NCBI RefSeq assembly: GCF_021917145.1
Contig: NC_061077.1
Coordinates: forward strand, 10,749,251 to 10,813,250
DNA length: 64,000 nt
Reading direction: 5' to 3'
Source: Hypomesus transpacificus
Taxonomy: Eukaryota; Chordata; Actinopteri; Osmeriformes; Osmeridae
Part shown: piece by piece, positions 12,469 through 25,300 of the stretch
Layout of the letters: each line of letters begins with the position of its first letter
Numbering within the stretch: the first letter of the stretch is position 1
The notes under the pieces: generated by a model
Told to the model about the DNA's origin: nothing
The model's database searches: none
Seen by the model: only the letters and a program-made list of their open reading frames with translations
Translations under genes and position numbers: made by a program

Positions 12469-13119
12469 TACCTTGGACATTTGGGAGTATTGAACCAAGT
12501 TCTCATTGTTTCAGGCGTATTAAGTATCTGTCTGTCGCTGCAGTTTTATTCATTCTGTGTCAACAAGGACAACCGAGAGAGTGAGGGACAGAATTTACTG
12601 GAAGCTCGATCTCACTACAAACAATATGTCTTTTCAAATCGCTCCACATATGTTGGAAGGCTGCCGGATAATAAAGCCTCACTGGGACCGAAAGAGGACA
12701 TTGCACATTTAGAGCAACTTCTGAGTGTTAAATACAATGACCCCATTCAGTTTGAGGGGATATTGTTTGGCTATGTAGAGGTATGCACAGCAGCCAATTG
12801 GATTCTATGTTGATTCAAACACACATAGAATGTAGGCATAGCAATGAAAATATTATTTGTCCTATAAATGTCGAAAAGAAAGCATTCATATAATAGATAA
12901 AACAAGAAATCCACGGTACCATGTCTGTCATGCTGGAGCAAAAGTTTATGACACAGATCCAACATTGTACAAATACCTAGTTAAAAATAACTGGGAAAAA
13001 ACACTGTGGAAAGCACACAACAATAGTATCTAACTCCATATGTATCCATGAATGAGTTTCTCAACTGTCCACATTTCTCTCCACAGGGACTCAAAAAGAT
13101 TCTGTCTTGCCAGCTTTAA
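12469..13119 (+). CDS. Candidate unrecognised gene, 3' two exons
   Basis: I do not recognise this protein. A frame open from 12424 could start after the acceptor-like ACTACTACAG at 12468, or after the stronger TTGTTTCAG at 12514. It encodes a hydrophobic stretch (VLIVSGVLSICLSLQFYSFC), then a charged, probably luminal or extracellular segment with one N-glycosylation sequon (SNRST). The frame meets a GTATGC donor at 12781. A good acceptor (CTCTCCACAG, ending 13086) joins in phase to GLKKILSCQL and a TAA stop at 13117-13119. No in-frame ATG lies in the first exon, so an upstream exon is required. It could equally be a chance ORF or a relic. It sits between ccn5 and ada, where mammals have no such gene that I know of. 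Confidence 0.25.
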
Positions 13120-16100
13120 GGGTAATGGGTTTGGGTGGGACTCAGTTCCTGTATCATGATTGATACGAATGTGACTGTGGGTAAACATACAGTGGGCAGC
13201 AATGGTCACAAATAATACACCAACTTCTCCCCGAGGCTAGATTTGACACGTACATAAGATGGCGAACAAATCCAGGAGCTTTCCCTAAAATTGATGTCTG
13301 AGGTTTTGGCAGGGTCCAACTCTGAACCAACATGTCCAGCCTTCCGAGCAGTGGGGCGTTGTGTCTGCCAGATCTGGTTGTGTATCACTAAGGTGAGGAA
13401 GACAGATCTCCTCTGACAGCTCAGGGTACAGTTCAGACTTAAGTGGTCAGACTTGTGGCAAGTAAAACAGCATGCCTACATTATGTCTGTGTGTTGATTT
13501 GCATTGAGTCATTATTCCTGTAAAGCTCAAGGATGGGCCATGCCCAGCCTCTGGCTCCTGCCAATGTCCAAACTCAGAGGAGCTCACAGGCTGCGTATTA
13601 CTGAATCATCAAAAACAAGTTTAAACTCTGCCACATTCCTTACTTTGTAAGAAGATAGTAGAAACACAGACACACACTGTACTCTACATTTTGGTTACAA
13701 AAAATCTTTCCTGTAGAGTCTAGACTTTGAAGGACTTTTTTTCTCCGATGTTTATAGAAAATGTGTCCAACTTCAACATTAAGACAATGTGTCCTTTCAT
13801 AAATACCCGCTCTGAAATCTTATCAGATGCCTGAAGGCCGAGAGAAGTCACTGTTGACCAACTCTTTCTCAAACAGACTGAGGGCTAAGCATGAGACCTT
13901 CCTCTCTGATCGTGTGTTTAGCACCAATAAACTCTGTATCAAGTCGAGCTGGAGCAGGAAGCGAGGAGGGGAGGCCTCACGCCGTTTAAACAAGGCTAAT
14001 GAGGAAGGTAAGGTCCACCACAGGTGGTTCACCAGATGAAAAGCTACCAAACCACAGCATAACGTAATGCACACTAGCTACAGAGACTATTTTGGGATGC
14101 ACAGGTGTATACTTGGAAAGGGCCTCTTGAAATAAATTGGAAACTAGCTCTGGATAAGTAATTTTGCACGGACTTCACTAGAGACACTGAGGGTCCATTG
14201 ATGATCCGTTTGGAAAGAACGCAGTTGTAGATATGGATGGAAAAGTTAAAAAAAGAAGCTGAGAGCTGACTTTGTACTGTACTTAATCCCAGCTGTGTTC
14301 CAGATGTAAGGAGGTATGTAGACGTAGCGAGGCTCTCCAACATGGACACCTTGGCCAAGATGTTTTTCCTGAGAGGAAATGACACCTAGATTCCAGGCAT
14401 TCCGGGATGAAGTGTGAAAATCCCAAAGGGTTGTCACAGGAACACCTCGAGCCGCCAGTCAGGACGCTGTCCTGACTAAAGGTCACCTCCTGACGTACAC
14501 AGGGCGGGGTGCTGCCATGCCTGCCTCACAGGAGACTAGGAGAGCACACATCCCACCCACATTGACAGCTGCAGTCACAGGTTTACGAGCACGGTAGCAA
14601 CACTGTCTGGCAGAGCAGATCAGAATGTAGAGAATAGTTCCATTCTGACTGAGAATGACAGTTGACCCCTGAGACCACTGGTGTGTTTGGTCGGGTCTGA
14701 AAGTATGAAGTTAACAGCATTTTGACAGATTGGATTCATCTGAAATCTAAATCAGTCTTCATCAAATTGAAGACACTTTGTAGATAATACGACTAATTAC
14801 TTTTTCTGAATCTTTAATGGACAGCTATGATTTTTTATAGAATTATAATAATATGGCAAGAATGGCAAGACAGCCCAAGGCATGGTTATTTGACAGTCGA
14901 CAGAAGCCTCAATGGAAAATGACAAGGCAGAAGTATATATACCACACAACAGGTCAGTATTTCCTCTTCTTAAAAATAACAGGAAACCAACAAGAGAGTA
15001 ATTGTCCAGTGCTCTCACTCTCATTGCTCGTGTCTGTTGTGTTGCTGTGAATGGTCAGGGTTCACAAAGGTACAGTGGCTGTTTACTGAGAGCTGATTGC
15101 AGTCAGGCACTGTAGAAATAGAAATGTGCATTGGTGACACACCTAAACTAACAACAACACATCCATTTCTAGTTTCAGTTACTAAAATTACACAAGAACA
15201 AATAAATATGGTACAGGGAACCAATTCATCTATAAAAAAAAACACTTCCTAACATGTGGTACGCTGTGTCAATATTTTTAGCTGAGAACGTTCACTCGCT
15301 TAGAGAGATATAGGCCTACTGTAGCATACCTGAGCTGAATTGTGGACACATCTCAAGCACGAGGCTGGACAAAGCTCAACAGGAATGTTCACTTCACAAT
15401 GAAAACCTCCAGTTAAAACTGAATGAATATGTGCTGACAGATGTGAAGCATGGTGGTTCGCCATGAATCTGTATGATGACATCTCATGGAAATCAGAGTA
15501 GGTTCCATAACTGGACAGGAATGTTGTGAGAATGGTTGAAACAATAAAGATGAGGAAAGCTCACTCAGTGTAATGCATCATTATTCTACATGGAGACCAG
15601 ACACAGTTAAAGATGGATTATTTGCAAAAAGGTTCAATTTGATTCATTCACTGTATGAAATATTCAACATCATGATGTATTTGGTGTATTCATTATTATG
15701 TATATTGTAGTGCAATGCAATCTTATAAATCAAGTATTTGGGAAAACAAATCTAAGAAGTTAAATGTCACATGTGGGTAGTTTTCAGTTTCTGAAAAAAT
15801 AGAAAAACAAACAGAAAAATATCTTAGATGATATACATCATCCCTTATAGGTGTGGTTGCTGGTCATGAACAAGGTGACCTCATGATAGGTTTAATAAGA
15901 TCACAGTTCAGCTGATGACAGATAGGGTTTCTCGTCTTTCACAGTGGTCTGCGTTACAACTTTCAAATAAAACCAGTGAATAATCATTATGGGTAAGGCG
16001 TAACCACTGGCAGCAGTAGTATCAACAGTCTATAATACTGAAGCATTTGGATTATGTGAGCTGTGAGGACTATTGGCTCTCTGGCCTAACCACACCAGTT

Positions 16101-16140
16101 CTAAGAAAATGTCTCAGCCCAAGGGTGATTGAACACAACT
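13120..16140. other. No gene recognised
   Basis: Only short chance frames on both strands. No splice-bounded exon with recognisable protein similarity was found. Confidence 0.35.
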
Positions 16141-16232
16141 ACAAGTACAATTCAGAGCATTTAGGAGAACCAAAATACTGTATCCTTTTTAATTCAATAT
16201 TGTTTTGTAACCTCATTGATTTACTGTCATCT
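16141..16232 (+). repeat. Left copy of a 92-bp direct repeat flanking the LINE cluster
   Basis: This segment (ACAAGTACAATTCAGAGCAT ... ATTTACTGTCATCT) aligns without gaps to 18102-18193 with roughly 80% identity by eye. The two copies bracket the Rex1-like and L2-like sequence between them. They may be an unusually long target-site duplication or the remains of an older tandem duplication. Confidence 0.7.
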
Positions 16233-18075
16233 CTTCGATACAAAATTTGGAAGACTGCACCTACCATACACGATGCCTCAGGAAAGCTGGCAGGATTCTA
16301 AGAGACTGTTACCACCTATCATTCAGTCTTTTTACCCTGTTGCCTTCTGGCAGGCAATACCGTAGCATTCGGTCTCGCACACGCAGACTGGAGAACAGTT
16401 TCTTTCAGGATTCTGAATGAACATTGATATGGACACTGATTCACTTCTCACCAGTCACTCTAAACACTGTCACTTTCAGCTACTGGTTGCACTATCAGCA
16501 ATATTGCACTATTGTACTTCACTTGTCTTAGGTTAATATAGGTTTATAAGGTTAGTATAGGCTATTATGTGTATTATGTGTATTTAGAGGTCTAGTATAC
16601 TGTATTGAATATGGTATATTATGGTATATTAAGAGGTTTACTATATTTTTGCTCAGATCTTAGTGCAGCATTTGATATGATAGATTTATCACAACATCCT
16701 AATCAATAGACTGGAAAAGCTTATTGGGTTCACGGATAGTGTATTGAACTGGATGAAATCATATACGTATCACAGGATTGAAGTTTTATGTTAGTTTAGG
16801 AGACCATAGGTCTAAGATACATGAGAACGGCTACGGGGTTGCTCAAGGAAGCTGCTTAGGTCCATTACTTTTTTCTCTTTATATGTTACCACTTGGTGAC
16901 ATAATCAGAGAATATAACATAGATTTCCATAGTTATGCGGATGACACACAACTATATATATCCACTGAACCCAACGATGCAACGGCCATCAATTCCATTA
17001 CCAGCTGCCTGTCGGCAATAAACAAATGGAGGAATGATAACTTTCTTAAATTAAATGAAGAAAAAACGTCTTACTATGTGGCCCCAAATCCAAAAGAGAG
17101 ATGTTTACTAAGCATCTAGGAGGTTTAACCTCCTGGTTTAAACCAGAGTTGACAAGTCTCTGTGTAATCTTGGACTCAGATTTGAATTTCAACTCTCACA
17201 TTAATAAAGTGACCAAAACAGCTTTCTTTCACCTGAGGAATATAGCAAAGGTACTACCATTCATGAACCAAAATGATGCAGAGAAGTTCATTCATGCTTT
17301 TATATCCAGCTGGCTGGACTACTGTTACACACTTTTCACTGGTCTTCTCAATAAACCACTGATAGACTACAGCTCATTCAAAATTCTGCAGCTAGATTAT
17401 TAACCAAAACTAAAAGGAGAGAACACATTGGTCCTGTCCTAGCTACTTTACACTGGCTCCCTGTTACCTTCAGAATTGACTTTAAGGTCCTTTTCCTCAC
17501 ATACAAAGCTCTACACGGACAAGGACCTAGCTACATTGCTAACTCCCTTATAAACTACACACCAGCTAGAACACTGCGATCATCGAATGCAGGCCTATTA
17601 GAGGTCACCAGAAGCAGTCATAAGAAGATTGGTGATGCGGCCTTTGTCAATTACGCCCCAAAATTATGGAACAAATTACCCATAAATATTAGGGAAGCAA
17701 ACATGCCAGACATTTTTAAAAGACAGCTTAAAACCTACCTTTTTACCAAAGCATTGAACTAATTTTTTTATCTCAGAAGGGTTTTACCACTTTTATTAGT
17801 TATATTATTGTTTGCTATTTTAATCATTACTTTTGTCACTTGTATTATTGTTTTTATTGATTTTATGTAAAGCAATTTGAGCTGCAATTCTTGTATGAAA
17901 TGTGCTATATAAATGAAGTATTATTATTATAGTCTTATCATACATGTAATCTATGTTCTGTGTACTTATAGGTTATGTTATGCCAGGTTACTTTGCGTTG
18001 TCTTGTCCAAAAAATGTCAGCGCCCAGTCTGACCCTGTGTTGTTCTCTGTGCATCTGACAATAAAATACTTGAAC
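16233..18075 (+). mobile_element. Rex1/CR1-like LINE 3' fragment, split by a later insertion
   Basis: 16290-16420 translates to a degenerate C-terminal reverse transcriptase tail of the LLPSGRQYRSIRSRTRRLEN type, which is characteristic of Rex1/CR1-clade elements. The matching 3' end appears at about 17940-18075, finishing with the familiar CAATAAAATACTTGAACTTG tail. The interval 16650-17930 is foreign, younger-looking L2 sequence. The element is truncated at its 5' end and has no open frame, so it is inactive. Confidence 0.65.
16650..17930 (+). mobile_element. L2-like LINE fragment (3' part of reverse transcriptase)
   Basis: Translation in several frames gives LSAAFD, then [20 protein letters not shown] and the RT active-site block [10 protein letters not shown]. 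Next come [13 protein letters not shown] and, after frame breaks near 17118 and 17403, the C-terminal part with LHWLPVTFRIDFKVL, YAPKLWNKLP and FKRQLKTYLFTKAFN before TAA. The 3' UTR ends with the L2-type phrase TGTGCTATATAAATGAAGTA and short ATT repeats. It is 5'-truncated and carries several frameshifts and stops, so it is not autonomous. It is inserted into an older Rex1-like copy. Confidence 0.8.
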
Positions 18076-18101
18076 TTGAACTGTATAAACCCACATATTG
18101 T

Positions 18102-18193
18102 ACAAGCACAATTCAAAGCATCCTTGTGAACAGAAATACTGTAACTTTTTAAATTCATGATTGTCTGGAAACCTCTTTGATTTACTGTCATCT
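18102..18193 (+). repeat. Right copy of the 92-bp direct repeat
   Basis: Partner of 16141-16232. Shared blocks include GAAATACTGTAACTTTTT against AAAATACTGTATCCTTTTT, and an identical GATTTACTGTCATCT end. It begins 26 bp after the Rex1-like 3' tail. Confidence 0.7.
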
Positions 18194-19325
18194 TACAGAT
18201 AAGTATGAAGGGAGCATGGTCATCTGACACCTGCATGGTCGCTCATCTCACTGTACCAGTGCTACTTGCATGGTGTTCAGTGTAGTGTCACATCAGTTTC
18301 AAACCATACTGATGTGACCTGGAGGACATCTAGTGGTCATGGAGTCAAATGTTAGAAAAGTACTATCTATGCATCTGAGTGTGCAGACAAACACCTAGCT
18401 TAATGTGTACCCCAACAACTTCAATGACTATTTCCTTTTACATTTAATTATTTTGATAGGTTTGATTAATCACAACATTTGCCACCAAGTTCAAGTTCAT
18501 GTTAGCTTGTACAATCTGTCATACCGGAAATGTGTAGACAGAACAATAGCATGCTTCCTTGTAGGCAGGTCCAGGTGTAGGCGACAACCTTTTACGATGG
18601 GTGGCAGGGCATCGACACAGTGACGATCCAGGGGAGGAACCAAGTAGCGCAGCAACTATACACCGACACACCTGGGAGAGAAACCCAATACCGCAGGGAA
18701 AAAGGTGAATGAAAATGTATTATACTGTGTAACATATGTAGCCTATAGGCTATAATATACCATGCATCGTTGAAATATTTGTTAACGATTGCATGCTCTA
18801 TGACCTTTTCAATACAATTAAAGCAATGTTACCATAGCCTAATTGAGAACCGTATGGATGGCCAAAACTCTACAGGTCTACAAGTCCCACATTGAAGTAT
18901 GTAGGCCTACTATTTTAACACCACTTTTTGTCTCATAACCATAACGTAGACTTGAACAGAACTTATTAGCGAATTGCTAAACCTCTCGGCATATGGCAAC
19001 AAAGCTTAACTGGTGCTGGTGACAGCGAGCCCGTCTAATCCTATTCCCCAGGCAGTTCTAATGGTTAGTGTACCGTAAAGGCCAAATTACAATGATTCAG
19101 GAGCCCGTTTGTTTTTATTTTCTTGACCGAAACTCGTGTTACAGGTGCAAGTGAAATTATGCAGTGGGTTGGACCAAGGGCGCGGCTAGTGCCGCTCGCT
19201 CAAATCATGTATATAATGACACGCGAGGAAGGATTGGGTTAGACTGTCGGGGCTTCACCGGGAAAAGCTTGAAGTCGTTTTGTGTTCGCAACAGAAGCAC
19301 TGGCCGTCAGTACTGCGCTTTCACT
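18194..19325. other. ada upstream region
   Basis: No other gene seen. The last about 150 bp before the ada start codon are richer in CpG (around 19180-19215 and 19250-19320) and presumably hold the promoter and 5' UTR. No TATA box at a convincing distance was identified. Confidence 0.4.
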
Positions 19326-22300
19326 ATGGCAGAACATTTCACAGATCTAGTAGCATTCAACAAGCCAAAGGTATGTTATATTTGAATGGTTATATTTGAA
19401 TGATACACCATTCAGCCTATCATTCTGTCCAGCAAAACGAAACATTTAAATTATAGGCTACAAAGCAAATATCCTTGGATACTTCACACTTACCGACTTA
19501 TTGGCAACACAGGTTATTACAAAAATATAACACTTTAACTTTAATTGAAATGCATTTGTATTCTTGTATTTTATTTAAAAACTGGTATAGGGTTATATCC
19601 TTGACCGAATGCAGTGTGGTTTCGTTTTCAATAACTGTCACTCACCTACATAATGCATATTATATGGGTGAAAGACAATCAGACATCTAGGAAGGCCATT
19701 TATAGTAGATTACATGTCATCACCTGTATTCATTAAAACAGGTTTAGTGATATCGTTTTACTAGTCCGTTTATTCCTAATCAAAATAGACCTATTATGTT
19801 TTATGTATTTTATTTTAATGAGGTAAGTCTTACCAAACATGCAAGGTTGAGTATATACATGTCTCAATGCTGCTATTGGGTAATTCCTTACAGTAGGCCT
19901 AAGTAGGCCCAGTTATGTTCTTACCTAATATGAACAGCGGCAGGATTCACTTTGAGACCACCCCCTTTAATTGGACCACGGTTATTTGATGTGCAACAAT
20001 GTGCAATATGTGTATTCACCTATCCAGATCAACCACATAAACCACAGCCATAACCGCACTAGGAATCTATTTAGTCAGAACATATTGTATTTGTGTACCT
20101 GGATTGGTATATGGGGATCGAGAGTCACATTGCCAGGGCCTGTCCAACTATAACATATCTTCAAGCATACTGTATGGACAGGAAACCATAACCTTGAGTT
20201 ATTTTGATAGCTGTTTCCTATAGAATGTTTCCTATAGAATGTTGTCTTTAGTCAAAGGATGTGCTTTAAATGTAGGTCTAACTGTAACCTGGACTGTCAA
20301 AATAACTTGACAAATACAGTTGGGTCCTCCATCTTATGCAGTTCATGCACAAAGGCTTCCGTTTCGGAAGGCAGGGACAAGACAGACACTCAGGGAAACT
20401 CGTGTCAGCTTCTTTCCCTCACTGCTCCTTTAAGCTCCACAGAAATACTAGTGCCCTTTGGAGTCATAGCAGCCTTGTGTTAGCATGCATGTCTTCAAGC
20501 TGATCACTGATAAAGGAGAAGTAATGATATAAGTGTGTGTGTGTGTGTGGTATGTGTGGTGTGCTTGTGTGTGTGTGTGTCTGTGTAAGAATGTCACCCA
20601 CGGTTCTGTTTATTGCATTACACTGACAATGACTTTGCGAGAGGGATCGGAAAACAGAGATGGTCAGCCTTGACTCAGAAGGTAATCTCTTCATCAAACA
20701 TTTATGGATTCTCCATTTGCAGCCACAGTGTGTTCCACACCAAAATACATTCCCAGGCACGGATTGTTTAATTGAAAGAAAATATAACTTCAATGAACAA
20801 CAGAACAGATTCCATTGTCAAAAAGGTTCCTATGTGTAATCAATATTCAAACAAACCCTTGTGATTGTGTACATATTTAATCTCTGGCTCGGTTAGAAGA
20901 CATTAGACACAGTTACCGGGTATGGGATGTCTTCTTTTTCACACAGGTACTGTACTGAAGACGAATGAGAAAGTAAAGCAGAGGATCAGTTATTGCTTAA
21001 ACAGCTGGTGACTGACCCTGCGTGTCCAGCGGAGCGGGCGGCGCGTCGGCTTCCAATTAATTTACAATGAAACCGGGCGTTGAGATCCCACAATGCCCTA
21101 CGCGGGCGTCAACGCCCGGTTTCATTGGCAATGAATTGGAAGCCGACGTGCCGGCCGCTCCGCTGTAGTGGACACGCAGCCTTAAGCAGCTGTGTCTCAT
21201 CTGATGGCATGTTCTGCTGAACCATGATGCTCATCTATGATCTCTCGGATATTTGCGAGTCTGAGAAAGTTTGCTTGTTTCAGGCATTTTAGAAACCTAA
21301 ATAACAGCTGAATTATTTCCATTAGAACCAACTAATCGCCAAACCATGTCTAGGAGAATTATGTTAATGAGTACATGTAAGATGTTTCACAAAACAATTC
21401 CATTCCAATTCCATACCAAGCACGTACCCGTGGTTTCTACCTATTCACATGGTAGAAAATGAAGAAGTTATGTTACAGTCATGTGAGTGAGCCTGTAGCT
21501 TGCAAAGTGTTTGCTGACAAATGAACTTAGGACTACTCGGCCAAGAGCAAAAGATGATGCTGCAGAAGTAGTGATTTCAGTCAGCATTTGAAGACTGTAT
21601 TGGTGTCAGTTCTTATACAAACCGATCCAGACTGTCAGTGAAAGGACTGTGAGGTTCTTGTTCATACATGCTTAACTATTTCTTGTGTTTGGCTCTCACT
21701 ATCTTATTTTACTCTGTCTGATTCTCATGAGATGATAAATGACTTCCTGTTTCTGGTCTGTACTGCTCTTGCTACAGAAACACACAGATGTGGTCCGCAC
21801 ACAATCATTACTCAAGTATGGGAGATACATATTGCGGGGTTGTAAAAGTTATAGTACAAAAACATCACATTCCTTCAGTTGATTACATGCAGTAAATAAC
21901 ACAATTCTATCAATGGGTTACATAGGAGGCAAGTAACCTTGACATATAATATCCTGCAGGAAAGCCTCAAGCAGCTGTTGTCTCTGGTTTCATCATAGGC
22001 TATTGTTCATTTAAAGGGTTGTTTGTCACCTTGATTACAGTACATTACATCCTTCCTAAGCTAGGCTTAACTTGAATTAGCATTATTGCCCTGACAATTA
22101 CCACGTTATAGGAACATGGTCAGGGACAGTTCGGCTTCTATTGTAATAGGGCTTCAATGTTACACAGCACATGTACAATAAGATCTTTTTATCAAGCTTT
22201 TTTTTACTCTTTTGTTGCTCTTTTACATAGCATGTGGTTCAGACAACCAAAAATGAGAGATGTGTGTGTTTTTTATTTGTGGGATACTGGATAAGTTAAA

Positions 22301-25300
22301 GGTTGAAAGAGAGGCTTGGATAGCCAAAGGCAGGCAGGCTGGCTGCTCTCAGCTATTGGAGACAAGCTGGCAAGATTTAGCACTTTCATCTGTCAGTATA
22401 ACTCACGGCTCTCTGAATTTGAATAAGGGCTACAGCACTTGCTCTCTTTTGAACCTTCTCTGGCATCCCTGGCCTTTTCATCGCTTGCTTTATGCCTACT
22501 CATGCGGACCGCATTCGAGATGTAGCCATGGCCAACACATTGCACCACCAGTCCAGAAACTTCAAACAGACGCACTGTCATATAACAACATTCTGTCCGG
22601 TTGCAAATCTCAATGTCAAAGTCAAATCTGTGGGATTGAGGTCAAGGGTCGTCTGTAATTGTTCGGTATGGCTGTCATTGTGCTGCGTCTCTCCCCCACA
22701 GGTTGAGCTTCACGTGCACCTCGATGGAGCTATCAGAGTGCAAACCATCCTTGATGTGGCTGAGTATGTTGAAACAGTATGGAACTGACCTTCTGATTTG
22801 GATTTAATGATCAACTTACATTTGTATCTGTAGCTTTAGAACAGTGCTATTGCAGCATTGTAGCATCAACCTTACTCTAAACTCGAACATCCTTGTTAAA
22901 GTATATACTAGAATGTGGTTTTACAGGTTGTCACTAATTGTGAAAGAGATGATTGTTCATGCAAAAAGGGCTTCGCTTTGGGCGACAGGCCTTTGGTCTT
23001 CTGGAACAGTTGGAATATTGTAGAAAAGCAAAGTGAACTAACTGACTTCTTATCTCCTCACTGCAGGCGGCGAGGGATCCCCCTGCCTGCGTCCACAGTG
23101 GAGGGCATGACACACAGATGTGTGGTTCACGAGCCTGTCAAAGAGTTCAAAGAGTTTCTGGATAAGTTCAACGAGTATATGCACGTCATTGCGTAAGTGG
23201 GAGCTGCACCATGTGAAACCAACGTTTACATGCTTTTAGGAAGGGGTCAAAGGTCAGTTTGGTCAGAAAATTGCACCGGTCAGGCGATGATGGCAACGGC
23301 AGATCTTCTGCTGAAGCTGGATGATCTTGTCCTCAGTCATTCCACACTGCAAGCTTTTCTGTAACAGTTTGTGTCATGATGTCTAGTCGAGACAAGTTTC
23401 ATCATGCACTGTAGAGGAAGTGGTTGTTACAGTTATACAGTGCAGTCATACAGTAGGTGTGTCCTGTCGGATATGGGCTTGCCCCCCTTCTATTTGAACA
23501 CTACCTGATAAACAACGTGTTTTGCCCCTTGCCAGTGTGCCTGCAGCCCATTGTAGAACATCACTGGCTTGTCGTGTCTGGCAGCAGCTGGCAGTTACTG
23601 TAGAATAAAGCGTTCTTTATCGAGGCCCTTGAAAGGCCTTGTTTGCATCCATAGCCTCCCCTGCAACAACACAGGGAACTTTCTAGCTGTGTTTGGTTCA
23701 TGCAAGATTGTTGTGTGAGTTGGTGGATGAACATAGTGTTGGGGGTAGGATGAGAGAGGGGAGGATGACGGAGGGGAGGGTAGGATGAGGGAGGGTAGGA
23801 AAAGGGTGGTTGGCGGATAGGACAGGCACTCAGGGCTCTAACTAGAATTCACGTCTAGTGTAAATGCTGGAAGTGGTATTTACCATGTCGTGATGTTTTC
23901 AAGCCCTAAAAGCCTTAGAAGTAGGACATGGTTTAGAGGCTAGCCATCCTAACTGAATTTACTTGAAAATCCCTTTTGGTTAATACTTAAGGTTTATGTG
24001 AATCCTTACGGTGATCTTATAGCACAACTAAAGACCAGAGTCTCAAGATGCACTGGTAGATGACCATGATTACCGAATACATGCTGTTGTATTTCCTGGC
24101 CAGGGGAGACAGAGAAGCCATCAAGAGGATAGCCTATGAGTTTGTGGAGGACAAGGCCAAAGAAGGCGTGATCTACGTGGAGGTCCGATACAGCCCACAC
24201 CTGCTGGCCAACTCTAAAGTGGACCCCATCCAGTGGAACCAGAAAGAGTAGGTTTTCGTGTGTTTAGAGGATACACTGTACACTGTACATTACAGATATG
24301 TAGACAATATGGACACTACTAGTTGACATGTATCAAAAGTAATTTTTCAACACATTTGATGAATATATTCACATGCTGTGAAGATAACGTGCCATCCTCT
24401 AAACCTCTGTGCCCCCCCCCCCTCTCTCTGTGCCTGCTCCAGGGGTGACGTGAGCCCAGACGATGTGGTCCACCTGGTCTACCAGGGCCTCAGTGAAGGG
24501 GAAAAGGCCTTCAATATCAAAGCCAGGTCCATTCTGTGCTGCATGCGCCACATGCCAGGTAAATGCACTGTTGTCTCCCAGTCTGGAGTAGGCTCTACAC
24601 TTCCACATAGGAGCCCCCTTTACTGTTGCTGGTAGCAGAATGCTGGGCCTACAGCTTCCACTCAGAAGCACATAGCACTCCCAACTATTATCAGCCTGTT
24701 ATTGGCACGTAGCAGTGTCTATTTCATACCAAACTAGTGGACCAATTTGAAGGATTTGGGCAGGACTGTTTGTGAACCTTTCAATCCTTTATGACACTAT
24801 ACTTGTTTATCACCATGCAGACAGTAAAACGGGCTCCTATGTATGTGTGTTTATGTGTAGTACTGTGCTGTGTCACTGGATAACCAATTGCAAAAGCACA
24901 CTCATTATCTATTATACTGACCATGGTCTCTCAAGTCAAATATGTCCTTCAAACATGTTATCAGTCAATTGGTTTTAAATTACTTCCTTTCTGTACAGCC
25001 AAAGCAAAGTTATGTTTATGGTTGCTATTTTCAATTAATTGTGTGTTTCTTTTGCAGACTGGTCCATGGAGGTGTTGGAGCTGTGCAAGAAGTATGGTAA
25101 TGAGGGAGTGGTGGCCATAGACCTGGCAGGAGATGAATCTCTCAACTGTGAGGCCTACCCAGGCCACCGGATGGCCTTTGAGGTAACCTACAGCCTTTAA
25201 CCTCTTACACCCAATATACTGTGGCCCATTACTTGACTGATACCACATGTGAGTGATGAAACCAGAGCAAGCATGGAGATTCCAAATGGTTTCAACATTC

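Noticed and set aside
22260-22788. Plus-strand frames of 132 and 98 residues before and over ada exon 2
   Set aside because: The first is intronic without features; the second only overlaps the genuine exon 2 at its end, after the CCCCCACAG acceptor.
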